NCBI GenBank assembly: GCA_010093605.1
Contig: MU004197.1
Coordinates: 372,001-436,000, forward strand
Direction of reading: 5' to 3'
DNA length: 64,000 nt
From: Lophium mytilinum
Lineage: Eukaryota; Ascomycota; Dothideomycetes; Mytilinidiales; Mytilinidiaceae
Part shown: piece by piece, positions 31,447 to 42,974 of the stretch
Layout of the letters: every line of letters begins with the position of its first letter
How positions within the stretch are numbered: the first letter of the stretch is position 1
The notes under the pieces: generated by a model
What the model saw: the letters and a program-made list of their open reading frames with translations, nothing else
Told to the model about the DNA's origin: nothing
Databases searched by the model: none
Translations under genes and position numbers: made by a program

Positions 31447-34020
31447 ATGGCCAGAGTTCGAAAAGCACCTAAAAAGGCACCTAAAAAGGCACCTAAAAAG
31501 GCACCAAAAACACCAAAAAATGCACCAAAAGGAGGCCCTTCCTCTGCCGCGCCCGGTAGCTTTGTGTGGAGCTATGAGGCTACTCCGGCCGTACAATCTA
31601 CGCCTATTCCACTTACCTGGCAGCCGCCTATTGTTCCTGAGGATCACGTTTCCGCGCCGGATTTCCGTGTTGGAGGCCAGCCGCCGAGGCCCTCGGTGGC
31701 CGATGAGGAAGAGGAGGAAGAGGAGGAGGAGTATATGGCCCAGATGCATCGAGCCGACGAGTTTGCCTCTCTGCGTAGGCCTGATGAAGAGAAAGATGAT
31801 GCCGCCGAGCCGCGAGAGCCTCAACTCGTTGAGGACCTGCCTGCCGTGCCTACGAGCTGGATTCCTATGGCTCAAGTTGATGAAATTCCATCAAAAATCG
31901 TCACCAGCGCTCTGCCCGAGAGCCTCCTCACGGCTGCGCGCAAGGCCAAGGAAGTAGTATACTCTGAGGCCCGTTTGCCGCGCCATCCGAAGCAATTTGG
32001 GCCGCCCATGGCCCCGGAAGGATGGCGAGAGGATGAGGAAGCTCGTGGAGAGGGAGAAACGGCTGAGGATCTCAATGAGGTCAATTCTGGAGGTTGTAAA
32101 ACCGGATGGGACTTACCGTGGCGCATCTTTAGCCTGCTGTTTTCTCTTGAGCTCTTTGAGCATTGTACAAAGGCTACAAATGCGTACGCAGCGATGCAGC
32201 TACGTCAAAATCCGTTCAATTTGACTGGCCGATGGATAGGAAAGAGGAAAAAGGCCTGGAAAGAGGTCAGCGCCGCCGAGTTGATGATTTGGGTTGGAAT
32301 TATAGTCTATATTGGGGTTTTCCAGCCGCCGAGGATGGAGGATATATGGAATCTGAGCGATGAGCAGCCGGTGCATGCGATTGCTCGGTATATGAGCTGT
32401 AGTAGGTGGAAACAGATCAAAAGATATTTCCACATTCACTTGGTACGTTTTCGAAGGTGCAAGGCTCATGACGTCATCTCGCTAGGCAGCAGTGCCTAGG
32501 CGAGCTTCCTGTCGTTCTAACTGGCCGAGCTTAATTTAAGCTTATCTTCTGACCAATTGAAACCACAGGATCAATCTGCATCCGACGCCGCTAGCACCGC
32601 CGAGGAACAGCCGAGACGCGTGCATCTGTTCGAAAAGCTTCAATTCTTCGCATCAACGCTTCAAAACAACTTCCAACGCTATATTATACCCGGATCTATG
32701 GTCTCAATCGATGAGATGATGGTGCGCTTCACTGGCCGAAGCTCTCACACCATTAAGATACCCGGAAAACCCATTCCTGAGGGCTACAAGATCTTTTCTC
32801 TCTGTCAATATGGCTACTGCTACGCCTTCCAGTTCACCTCCGGATTTGACGGAGTATACGGCCTCTCTCAGCGCACTCAAGCCCTCAATTACACTCTCAA
32901 CGCCACCAGCGAGGCCGTGTTCGAGCTTTGTACATCACTGCCTATTCACCTGCGGCGCTTCATCCTCTACTGCGACAACTACTTCACCAATATCAATCTC
33001 TTCGGCGCCCTCAGGTCTATCGGAATCGCCGCCTGCGGCACCGCGAGGTCCAACTCCATGCACTATCCGGCTGAGCACAAGGCTGTAGATAAAGCAAAGT
33101 CACGGCTTCCTTTCAATCTATTCTCTGGAGTAGTTGTTCGAGCGCCCGGCGCTGAGGATGAGGTTCTATCAATCGTATGGCAAGACAAAAATCTCGTGAG
33201 ATTTCTAACTACTGCTCATAGCGCTCAATCATCCGACTACGACGAGGTTCTTCGCCGCCGCCCGCACGGTTATACGGCGCAATTGAAGAAGATAGTCGCC
33301 GAGATATGGGGTGATGATCCTATCAAATCTCTACGCCTTCCTCGGCTTTCAATTGACTACAACAATTGGATGGGGGGTGTTGATATTCACGATCAGCTGC
33401 GCAGCTATTACAACACCCAGATCACGAGCGCACGGATCTGGATGCCCCTATTCTTCTGGGCACTCGATGCAGCGATAATTAACGCCTATATTCTCTCCAA
33501 AATCATGTTCCAAACATCTAGGAGCACCTTTTTGACGGTGCACAGAAGATTCCGTATACGATTAGCATGGAATCTCGTTCGAATTGGCCACCAAATGATG
33601 CAGGAGGATGCACAGCGCCCAACAGGCCTCCAAACGATGTCCTCAAAAGTATACAAACCAGGTCAATTCCGGCCAAATCACGTGGGCCATAGCCGCATAG
33701 CCCTCCGGCCGTATATAACACGGAATACAGTCCTTCCAGATGCACGCCTGCACGGCCGTGGGCACGTGATCGGGAGGTTCCATGAGGACTCAAGCGTGCT
33801 GCCGGCCTGCCTATATTGTAGGTGGAAAGAGGCTACTACATCACCAGCCTCACGGAGGAGGACGCCGAGAACGCGATTCGGATGCAAGGCGTGCCTCGTT
33901 TCCCTCTGTAAGAAGTGCATGGAGCCCTACCACAAGCCTGTTGAGACGGAAAGGCTGCAGGAAATGGGAAGGCTGCAGCAGCCTGCCCATTTTGAGCCTA
34001 CTCCGGCCTCAACACCATGA
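31447..34020 (+). CDS. PiggyBac-type transposase, one intron
   Basis: Exons 31447-32442 and 32569-34020 join across a 126-nt GT-AG intron to give 815 aa with no break. The N terminus has a Lys-rich repeat (KAPKKAPKKAPKK, from a 12-bp repeat) that should act as a nuclear signal, then a Glu-rich linker. The catalytic core is of the DDE_Tnp_1_7 type. D380 lies in SIDEMMVRF, D468 in LYCDNYFTN, and D604 in YNNWMGGVDIHDQLRSYY, matching the D-D-D triad of piggyBac. A C-terminal cysteine-rich domain (CLYC, CKAC, CKKC, H) should bind the element ends. The Met at 31447 was preferred to an upstream Met at 31396. The family cuts and pastes at TTAA sites. Confidence 0.93.
31447..34020 (+). mobile_element. 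PiggyBac-type DNA transposon, ends not found
   Basis: The span given is that of the transposase gene. PiggyBac elements normally end in short inverted repeats flanked by duplicated TTAA. I looked through roughly 350 bp upstream and 750 bp downstream and saw no matching pair. TTAA occurs upstream near 31113 and 31293, but I found none between 34021 and about 34750. The element may be larger than its gene, or its ends may be decayed. Confidence 0.6.
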
Positions 34021-34636
34021 AAAATGAGCTATATACGACTTTTTGAAGATTCTCAATGCATCGAGCATAACTTTGTGAGTAGCTATTGTTAGATTTGGTG
34101 GCAAACGCTAACAAACGAGAAATCCAGCCCCCTTGCACGGTGCTACGTCGCATCAGGCTTACGGCTTACGCGCACGAACCGACGCTAGCAGCTGTCTTTC
34201 TATGGGATGCTCCGTGGCGGTCTAAATTTGCACTCAAATCAGTCGGCGCTATTGGCTGCATTCTGGCCGTGCATACATTATCAGGGGCCCCTTGGCTCGT
34301 TCTGACGAGTCGATCTGCTTCGAGACTCGCAGATCGTGAACCAGACCGCCTAGCGGCATGCCAGAGGCTTATACTAAGATCTGCTGCTTGTCCAAGGGGT
34401 CATGTTATATGTTTGCTGTCTCCCTCTAAGGACATTCAGACACTGCCATCACGGAGCAATTGTAGTCACGCAGTGATAAGATCTCGATTGCAGCAAGAAA
34501 AGGACCTTTGTATTCCGCTCAGTCCGGGTATATTCGCCCACCCCTTTTACAACGCCAAAAGACCGCCGAAGCTCTTCCACCAGCAGTTGCTATGCCCGAA
34601 GGCCCACCCAACTCCCGCTGAATCTGCTCTCTCCTC
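34021..34636. other. Intergenic, no supported gene
   Basis: A 184-aa frame on the plus strand (34086-34640) has no recognisable domain and runs into the 3' exon of the 181-aa orphan on the other strand. It is treated as chance. Confidence 0.35.
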
Positions 34637-35233
34637 CTAAAACTCCTCGTGTGTCTCCGAAAAGGCTGGCCAGGCCGTCTTCTCAGCCACACCGGGATCC
34701 TCCTCTGGGGCACTCTCCGCTACGGTATCAATTAGCCAAGAGTATTGAGAAGGAAGCGTGATTCACGTACCCTCTCGCCTCTCTCTCTTCTCTCGCTCCG
34801 GCCTCAGCAGCATCTCCTCCAGCTCCGCCGGGAACACCGATCTGAGGTGGTCGTGCGCGCGCTCTGCCACCACCTTAGGCACCTCCTTCCCCTCCCTGAC
34901 CAGGCGGCCCAGCTCCAGCAACGCCTCCCGCGGGGTGAGATTCCCACCCTCCTCCTCCTTCTCCGCGGCCGGGGGGTCGACTTCTCGCGGCAGCGAGCGG
35001 CCGATTGCCAGGGACGCGAAGAGCGCGCCGAAGCGCGACTCCTCCGTCTCCTGGTCTTGCACCCAGGTGGAGTGCAACAGCCAGCGCTTGATGGCAGGGT
35101 CTCTCTGCCGGCACCGACGCATTAGCAAAAGCAACAAATCGGGCTGATTTGGGTTGTTTACCTCCTGCCAGGCCTGGATGGCCGCGAGTCTCTCCTCGTC
35201 GGTCTTGGGGCGATCTAGGATCGCGCGCGACAT
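34637..35233 (-). CDS. Orphan protein (181 aa), two exons
   Basis: Exons 35233-34771 and 34719-34637 join across a 51-nt intron (GTACGT donor, TAG acceptor) and end at TAG. The open frame extends upstream to 35383, but the Met at 35233 (MSRAILDRPKTDEERLAAIQ) gives a more natural start. The protein is mostly helical and charged: a WQEVNNPNQPDLLLLLMRR segment, then FGALFASLAIGRSLP, then a Glu/Arg-rich C terminus. The spliced tail (EEDPGVAEKTAWPAFSETHE) is acidic. No signal peptide, membrane helix or known domain is seen. It lies between the transposase and the large RRPTL-repeat gene. The consistent splice junction makes it more likely to be real than its size suggests. Confidence 0.55.
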
Positions 35234-37037
35234 GTTGTGGCTGTTGACGTTGTCTTTGTGTGTGTGAAGTGGATCTTGAGGATGTTTGTGGTTGTGCGGC
35301 TGTTGATTGTCAGGCTTAAGATTTGCGGGCGGCCGTTTGAGGCTTTGGAAAAGTCGGTCTTGGCACAGCTTCTCAGGCGGCAAGGCCGCAATCCACGCCG
35401 ATTCGCGCCCTTCACCCTGGAGGGCTGCGAGGGGTGTGAGAGTGTCAAGCCCAGTCTGACGGCGTCAAGCATGTATCCAGGAGGCTCACTCACCGTGCTA
35501 GAATGGGGTGTGGGCATGGAAACAGGCCGCGCGGGCATCATTTGAAGCTCAAGGGGAAAACGCGATGATATATGGCATGAGATTGAAGCTAGAGGCTCTG
35601 ATACTTGCTGCCACAACGAAGCTTGCGGAGGCACTCGAGGAGCTGAGCAGGGTGCCATACCTGATCTGATATTGGCTCAAAATTTCGTCCCATGGCGCTA
35701 AAGAGGCATTCTACCTGGATTTTGAGCCGGAATCTCGCCATGGCTGCATAATAGACCCAAGGTTACGCTATCTCGGTTGGGGCACTCTAATCAGACGCCA
35801 AAAGGTAGCATTTTGAGAGGCTGTTGGCGGTCTTGATCCGCCTCATGGCCTACCATTTTGAGATGTCATTTCCCAGCACCATGAAGTAGGACAAACTAAC
35901 ATATATTCTGATCATAGCAATAGCCAGTTTGAGGAACCCGGAATGAGAAGTCCAAGGGAAAAAGGTAATGACACAAGATAAGAGATCTTACCCTACCTCG
36001 CCCAGGAAGACTCTTTAGAAGAGTGTTGCCGATGATGAAAAGGAGCCTCGAACCGCATCTACCATTTGAAGTAACCTTGGAACGAGAAATTAGAGGCGAC
36101 AGGCTCCTTCCGAGGTCTTGCAATGCAGCTTCCTACAGCTCTGAAAATGCCCCTGAAAGATGTCGATGATGCAGAAGCTGCGCAAAAGGTAGGAAGGAGT
36201 GGCCTGACATCGACCCTTTCTTGTCCACGATCAAGCCACGCACAGTCTCGAATGTGATATTCAAGCGCATTCGGAATCCCGAAGATCTGTATAAACCTCC
36301 AGATTCAACTTTGCGGTGAATGGTGTCGAGCTTCAGGCGTTGTGTTGAGGTCAAGTAAGTCGAAGCATGGCGGGCGCCCCTGAAGATGCAGCAACATCAA
36401 ACTACCACCGCACACTTTCCAAAACTATGCTGCCGCTTTGCATTCAGCTCTGAAGACGAGTCTTGAGCTGCTTGGGGGCCAGCAGTCTGTTATTTCATGT
36501 AAAATTGGGGAGATATCAATCACTTCTCAACCTAAATCACTGCTCTCTATCAGGACATCCTTCACTCCTGCAGGTAGATACTTTCCGCTTTATTAGAAGA
36601 CTATGAGGAATATATTGACCGGGCCCTCAGGGGGGTGAATGTGAGATGCAAAAAGTCTCCTATCTTGAGTTGAGGACCCAATATCAACCCCTGGGCTCTT
36701 CAGAGCATCGTTTCCACCACCCTTTGCGTGCCACAACTGATCTACCCCGACTATGTAAAGTACCAAATTTTTGCTACTCGATGATAGGCTTCATCGCGCA
36801 CCGTGCCAAGCCTTTTCTGGTGTCAATTAGACTGTCCCATTTTCAGTGAGCCTTCTTCAACGTCACCTGCACTCGCTCACCACACCTTCAACCTCCACCC
36901 TTCATCACACCCTTCACACGCCCTTTGCATGACGCACTTCTCGCGCACCTCTCCATTGCCTTCGAGTCGATCCTGCTCTTCCGTCCTTCCTTCATCCTTT
37001 CTGCTTCTTTCTTCCGACTACTCAGCACCACGGCAGC
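35234..37037. other. Intergenic, no supported gene
   Basis: Frames are short (up to about 147 aa, overlapping) and without domains. The last 200 bp are C/T-rich, as in fungal promoters, and lead into the start of the large orphan gene at 37038. Confidence 0.4.
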
Positions 37038-40000
37038 ATGTTTGGGTACACGCTCAAGTATCCTCCCCGGGGCTTCGCTCCTCCGGAGGCAGGTTAGTAC
37101 AGCTATTCAGCAATGGCTTCAAGAGATCGATGCTAACCTCCTCGCAGAGTCTGTGAAGAAGCAGCCTCGTGAAGGTCGGCAGCCGTTGATGGGCATCTGT
37201 TGCGGTCTATGTGCACAAGCTAACAGCACAACAGAAACGGCCGAAGAACGTGCCATTCGCGCCGAAATTCGGTTCAATCTACAGGAGAGCAGGGCGCAGT
37301 TCCGTCATGTGCGCAATGTGCTGGACAACTGCTTTGGGGATGATGAGGCCGACCATATCACGCCTGACCCGCACGGCGATCGCGGGGACAGGGCGGAGGT
37401 TGAGGCTCTCGTCAACAAATTGCTGAGGATAAAACCCGGAGCTGCTCCTCCAGCGCCTTCAGTTCCTCTACCTCCTCCACCCTCACCTTCGACGCGACCA
37501 TCCGGCTCTGCATCAGCTCCATCGCTCCACGGCTTGGGCATCTCCCTCTCTGAGGTTGCAGACGACATGCCTGACTCTCCCTTCTTCCACGCCCAGCGTC
37601 CAGGCGACGGCTCAGGTCGTCTCCGCCGTCGAGCTTCGTCACCAGATCTCTCTGAGCTACGTCGAGAGGCATCGTCATCTCCAACTCCGACCATTGCATC
37701 GCGTCCATTTCCTCATCAGCAGACTCTATCTGAGCGTTCCGACATCGCCCCGCCGTACGAGCCCGCTGAGCCGTCCTTGTCGGCTTTCTCATCTTCGTCG
37801 TCGACTCTAGAGCTTGTAGCCTCTTCGTCATCGCCAGCTCCGATCATCGCACCGCGTGATCTTCCGCGTCGCCCGACACTCCCCGAAAAAGTAGCTTTTG
37901 CGTCACCGTATGAGCAGGCCGATTCGTCCTCGTCGGCGCTGTCTTCTTCGTCGTCGATCCTCGAGCTAGGAGCCTTCTCTTCGCCATTCCGCAACCCAAC
38001 CGTCCCACCCCGCCAGTTTTCACGGCGTCCAACATTAGCTGAGCGCGCAGCATCTAGCTCACCATATGAGTCTGCTGAGCCGTCGTTGTCGAAGTTTTCT
38101 TCCTCTTCCTCCTCGAATCTCGAGCAGGAAGCCTCGTCGCCATTCAGCACCCCGACCATCCCACCCCGCCCATTCCCACGGCGCCCGACCTTAGCGGAGC
38201 GTGCAGCCTCTTCCTCGCCCTATCAGGCAGTCGGACCATCGCTGTCGAAGTTCTCCTCATCTTCCTCCTCGACTCTTGAGCAGGAAGCCTCGTCGCCATT
38301 CAGCACCCCGACCGTCCCGCCCCGCCGATTGCCACGACGCCCGACCTTAGCGGAGCGTGCAGCATCCTCCTCGCGCTATCAGGCGGCCCAACCGTCGCTG
38401 TCGAAGTTTTCCGCGTCCTCCTCGACGCTTGAGCAGGAAACTTCGTCACCATTCCGCACGCCGACCAACGCTGCACACCAGCTCCCACCTCGTCCGACCC
38501 TAACTGATTGTGCTGCTTTCTCGTCGGCGCATGAGCTGGCACAGTCGTCGCTGTCGGTCTTCGAGCGTTCGTCGTCTTCCTCATCTTCGAACCTGGAGAA
38601 TGCAATCCCTTCATCATCACCGATGTCGACGTTTGGTGGACGTGAGTTCCCTCGCCGACCAACCCTTGGGGAGATGGCTGCCTCTGTATCCCCATTTGGA
38701 CCAGCGGCAACAGCGTCGCCGCTTGACCTAAATACCTCTCCTCCATTGTCTGTCTCGACTCTAGGAGCGCGTGAGTTTCGTCGCCGGCCGACTCTCGCAG
38801 AATCCACAGCGTCTTCCTCGCATGCTCCAGCTGTGACCGCGGGTCCCTTCCCTCGCCGTCCCACACTTGAAGAGCAAGATGAGTTCTCTTACTCCAGCTC
38901 AGCTATCGCTTCAGCCAATCACCCTCGCCGACCAGCCCTGCAAGAGCATGCATCTTCGTCAAACCCGTTTCACCGTCGCGCCTCATCGCCGACTCCGCCT
39001 TCGACCTTGCGTCAGGAGATCTGTCCGCCAAGCGTGACCTCCGAGAGCACCGTCAAGCCGCGCCACCGGCTTACGGAGGAAAGGATCAAGGCCCTCGAGC
39101 GCAGCCCGCCCAACATCAGAGATCATCCACTGTTCTCAGGCGTCATTCGCGAGGGTGAGGTTAGTAAGGAGTATAGTCACCGTCACGTACCCAGCTACCT
39201 CTACAACAATTCCTTCCGAGACCTAGAGAATCGTGGTCGGGAAAAAGGTCTCATCTACCCCGACTTTGAGAACCCATTCCCCGCCGGCAAGCTCCCTGCC
39301 CACTTTGATGATGAGAACACACGTGGACATGACAAGGTTCGCGCAATGCTCGTCGAACGCTGGGAGGCAGAGGTACCACGCCGTAAAGTGCCTTCGCCTG
39401 AGCTGATCGCCGCCTCTGAGTCGCTCAAAGAACAGATCCTCCACCGCAAGACCACCTACGAAGACGCATCCGAGCCCAAGGCAACGCGCCCGAGTCTGAA
39501 GAGCGCTTTCAGTTTCAACATGCTCCACAAGTCCCCGGAGGATGCCCGCAACGCTACCTTGAGTCGTGAAAACTCCAAACCGCTCTTCTCGTTCAAGTCT
39601 AAGGGCAAAGAAAAGGCCAAAGTCGCTGGTTTCTTCGACGCTTCCGCCGCTTCTACGGACGAGCTCCGGTGTGACAAGGCCCTACGCATCGCCAGGAAAG
39701 TGCTGATTGAGCTTAATTCTCACATAGGCATCAGTCAGTCCGGCACTTTCGAAGATGAGAACACTCTGAGCGCGCACATCAACCGCTTTCATGCCGGGGA
39801 AGCATTCGCTCGCACGTCCGAAAAGCTGGTAAATGCAGGCCAGTACCTCATCAGCCCCGTCCGAGGAAAGAAGGATGATGCAAAGAAGCGTAGTTCAAAC
39901 AAGGAGAACAAGGGAGAGGATAGTAGCCCATACAACGACGCGACGTCACGTGCGAACCAGATGGAGGACATCAACCGGCAGAAGATGGAGATCATGCAAG

Positions 40001-40746
40001 TCACTACGGGTGGCACCGAGGTCGGTTGGGCCGTGTGGTTCGTTGAGTGGGCGGAAGCGTGGGCCGCGGAGCACCACAAGATCCTCAAGAAGGAGAAGGA
40101 AGAGCTGAAATCCCCCCTCGCCGTCGCCATAGACGAAGAAGATCCGGAACTTTCGCCATACGTGCACTTTCCAGCAGCAGACCGGGCGTGGCTCGCGGCC
40201 ACGCCGCGTGAGCCCAGCACCGAATGGGCCCCCTTTTCGTCCAGCGGCACGCGACAAAAAGGCACCCCGGTGCACGAGAGAGTGGACGCTTGGCAAGCTT
40301 CTTTGGCCGAAACCAACCACCGCGAGCAGCAGCGCCAGACCTCCAAGCAGCGGAAAGTGTCGGAAGAAGAGGAACAAATGACGGAGTGGGCAGAAGAACT
40401 TCGCGAAATGGCGGAAGTAGCAGCAGCACGCGCGGCCACGCTCGCGGCCCTGGAAGAAGAAGAAGCCCCCGAAGCCCCCACGTCGCCCGCCTCTGCCCTC
40501 CCCTCCCCCTCCCGCGACCTGAGGACTTGGACGCCGCGTGCCCGCCCGCGCCCCGTCACCCGCATCTCCGCGCCCCGCGCCCTGATGCTTCCGGCCGTTG
40601 TTGCGGGGACTATGTCCCACGCGGAGGCCCTCGCCGCGGCCTCCTCGTCCCCCCCGCGTGCCGCTGCTGCCCCGTCCGCGTCCCCCTCGGCGTCCCCCTC
40701 GGCGTCCCGCATCCCCCGCTTCAAGGGCGGAAAGCGTGGTGACTAG
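37038..40746 (+). CDS. Large orphan protein with ten RRPTL repeats
   Basis: Exons 37038-37092, 37148-37174 and 37235-40746 give 1197 aa. Both introns (55 and 60 nt) have a GCTAAC-type branch site. The start MFGYTLKYPPRGFAPPEA was chosen over an upstream open frame that reads through the introns. Residues of about 30-110 are charged and helical. From 37704 to 38980 come ten Ser-rich units, each opening with a version of PRRPTLAE. The first six are about 52 aa long and the rest are shorter. A denser part follows (IRDHPLFSGVIREGEVSKEY, then YPDFENPFPAGKLPAHFDDE), then a Trp-rich helical segment (EVGWAVWFVEWAEAWAAE), a Glu-rich coiled region and an Ala/Pro/Ser tail. No known domain is recognised. 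Each RRPTL matches the R-R-X-S/T pattern of AGC kinases, so heavy phosphorylation is possible. Confidence 0.8.
37704..38980 (+). repeat. In-frame coding repeat of about 156 bp, ten units
   Basis: The units encode [F/L]PRRPTLAERAASSSPY-like openings followed by SLSKFSSSSSS and a SPFSTPT-PPR linker. Units 3 to 5 are the most alike, which points to recent expansion in the middle. Units 7 to 10 are shortened to 24-43 residues but keep the RRPTL core. Confidence 0.8.
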
Positions 40747-40910
40747 AGTGACTTCTTTTGACCGGTGTGATTTGGCCCTGCTAGGTGTGGTGTTTTCCGG
40801 GTCGGTGGGTGGGTTGGAGCGCTTCGGCGCGGTTAGGTAGTCAATGGAACTCTGTGCCGTTGATATTGAAGCGTCTGAAGTGGTGATTTGCATGTGTGAT
40901 GGCGCTGTTT

Positions 40911-42151
40911 GGGGTGGCCCGTGACCTTGAGCACGATTTAGATGGGATGTAAAGGTTTCGAGGCTTCATATTGGGAGGGGTGGGAATGTAGGCTTTTGAC
41001 AGCTGTTTGATGGCGTTTGAGGTGGCTTATGGGGGCGTAAATGTTGGGCACATGATGTCAAAGTTTGAAGGCTTCATATCGGAGAGGGTGGAATTGCAGG
41101 GTTTTGACAGCTGTTTGGTACCGTCTGAGGTGGCTTGGGAGGGTGTAAATTTCGTACATACGATGTTAAATTCCTAAGACTTTATATCGAGAGGGGTGGA
41201 ATTAGGTGTTTTTGACAGGTGAATACCGGTGTCTGAGGTGGCTCGTCGAGGTGTGAATATTGGGATTGGATGTTAAGGTCTGAAGACTTCGTATTGAAAA
41301 GGGTGGAATTGGAGGGGTTTGACCGCCGTTTGGTACCGTTTGAGGTGGCTTGGGAGGGTGTGATTGTGAAGGGCATGATGTTGAAATTTGAAAGCTTCAT
41401 ATTGGAAGGAGTCTAAATAGGCTCTTTTGACGGTCGTTTGATACTGTTTGAGGTGGCTTAGAAGGGCGTGAATATTCTATATGCAATGTCAAATTCCTAA
41501 GGCTTTATATCACGAGGGGGGAAATTAGGGGCTTTTGATAGGTGTATACCGGCGTGTAAGGTGGCTTATCGAGGTGAGAACGTTGTACACACGATGTCAG
41601 AATTTTGGGCATTTATATTGGCATGGGGTTGATTGAGGGCATTTGACAGCCTTATAGCGGCGTTGGAGGTGGCCCAACGAGGTCAGAATGTGGTGCACGC
41701 GATGTCAAAGTTTTGATTTTTTAGATTGTAAGCAGCCTAATTCGGGGCTTTTGACAGCTAGTTGACGGTGTTTGGGGTGGCCCGTCGAGGGGAGAACATC
41801 GTACCCGCGATGTCAAAGTCTCGAGAGCTTATATTGGAAGGGGGCATTTGATACGTTAATAGTAGTGTTTGAGGTGGCCTGTTAAGGTAAGAATAAGGTG
41901 GCCGCGATATCAAAGTCTCAAGGCTTCAAATCCCAAACGGCCTGATTCGAGGCATTTGACAGCTGGTTGGTGGCGTTTGAGGTGGTTCCTCAAGGTGTGA
42001 ATGTTTTGCACGCGATGTCAAAGTCTTAGGGCCTCAAACCAGAAACGCTCTGATTCGGGGGCTTTGACAGTTAGTTGATGGCGTTTGAGCGGCTTCCTAG
42101 GGGCGTAAATACGGTGTACAAGAGGTTCTTGCCGGGTAGTTAGTAGCGTTT
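40911..42151 (+). repeat. Array zone 1: 108-bp units
   Basis: Core starts at 40911, 41019, 41127, 41235, 41342, 41450, 41558, 41666, 41774, 41871, 41979 and 42087. All steps are 107-108 bp except one of 97. TTTGACAG lies about 20 bp before most cores. Confidence 0.85.
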
Positions 42152-42974
42152 GAGGTGGCTCGTAAGGGGTTGGACGCTGGGCATGTAATGTCAAGGTTTC
42201 GAGCCTTCATATTGGAAGCGGTCTAGTTCGGGAGTCCTAACGACTGTCTGATGGCGTTTGAGTGGCTTCATGGGGCCGTAAATTTGGTGCGCGAAGGGCA
42301 TTTGACCGGTGCATAGCGACGTTAGAGTGGCTTCATCGAGGTGTAAATATGGAGCCCGCATGGGATTTGGCAGGTAGTTAGCATTGTTTGAAGCGGCTTG
42401 TGGGGGTGTAGATTTAGTGGGTATAGGGGTTTGACCAATGTATAGCGACGTTGGAGTGGCTTTGAAGGGGTGTAGATGTAGAGCACACACAGGGTCTTGA
42501 CGACCTTTTGATGGCGTTTGAAGCGGCTTATCGAGGTGTGGAATTAATGTACATAGAGGCTTTGACCGTTGTATAGCGACGTGGGAGTGGCTGTAGAGGG
42601 GTGTAGGTGTTATACATACAGGGGCTTTGGCCGCTGTTCAACGGCGTCTGAAGTGGCTTCTGGAGGTGAGGATGTTGTGCACATTGAGATTTGGACAGGT
42701 GGTTGGCGGCGTTCGAGGTGGCTAGCTGGGTTGTGAATGTGATGTATGTAGGGACTTTGACAGACGATTGGCGCCGTCTGAGGTAGCCTACGAGGGTGCA
42801 AACATAGTGCACATAGAAGTTTTGACTGTTGTTTGACGGCGTTTGGAGTGGCTCATGGAGGTGTGGATGTGGCGCATGCAAGCGATCTGATACGTGGTTG
42901 GCGGCGTTTGAGGTGGCTCGTGAGGATGTGGATAGCTTGCACACCATCGGTTTGATAGTTGTTTGGCGGCGTTC
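42152..42974 (+). repeat. Array zone 2: 65-bp units with a dimer pattern
   Basis: Cores are at 42152, 42260, 42325, 42390, 42454, 42520, 42585, 42650, 42715, 42780, 42846 and 42910. One step is 108 and the rest are 64-66 bp. Between 42260 and 42650, units that end TAGCGACGT(T/G) alternate with units that end like TGATGGCGTTT, so the real repeat there is a 130-bp dimer. Confidence 0.85.

Noticed and set aside
36925-37037. Upstream start of the large orphan gene at 36925
   Set aside because: That frame reads through two good introns with branch sites. The spliced start at 37038 gives a cleaner N terminus.
39789-40893. Minus-strand ORFs of 311 and 315 aa opposite the large orphan gene
   Set aside because: They are low-complexity Arg/Gly/Ser mirror frames of Ala/Pro/Glu-rich codons. 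The sense frame is open for over 1,100 codons.
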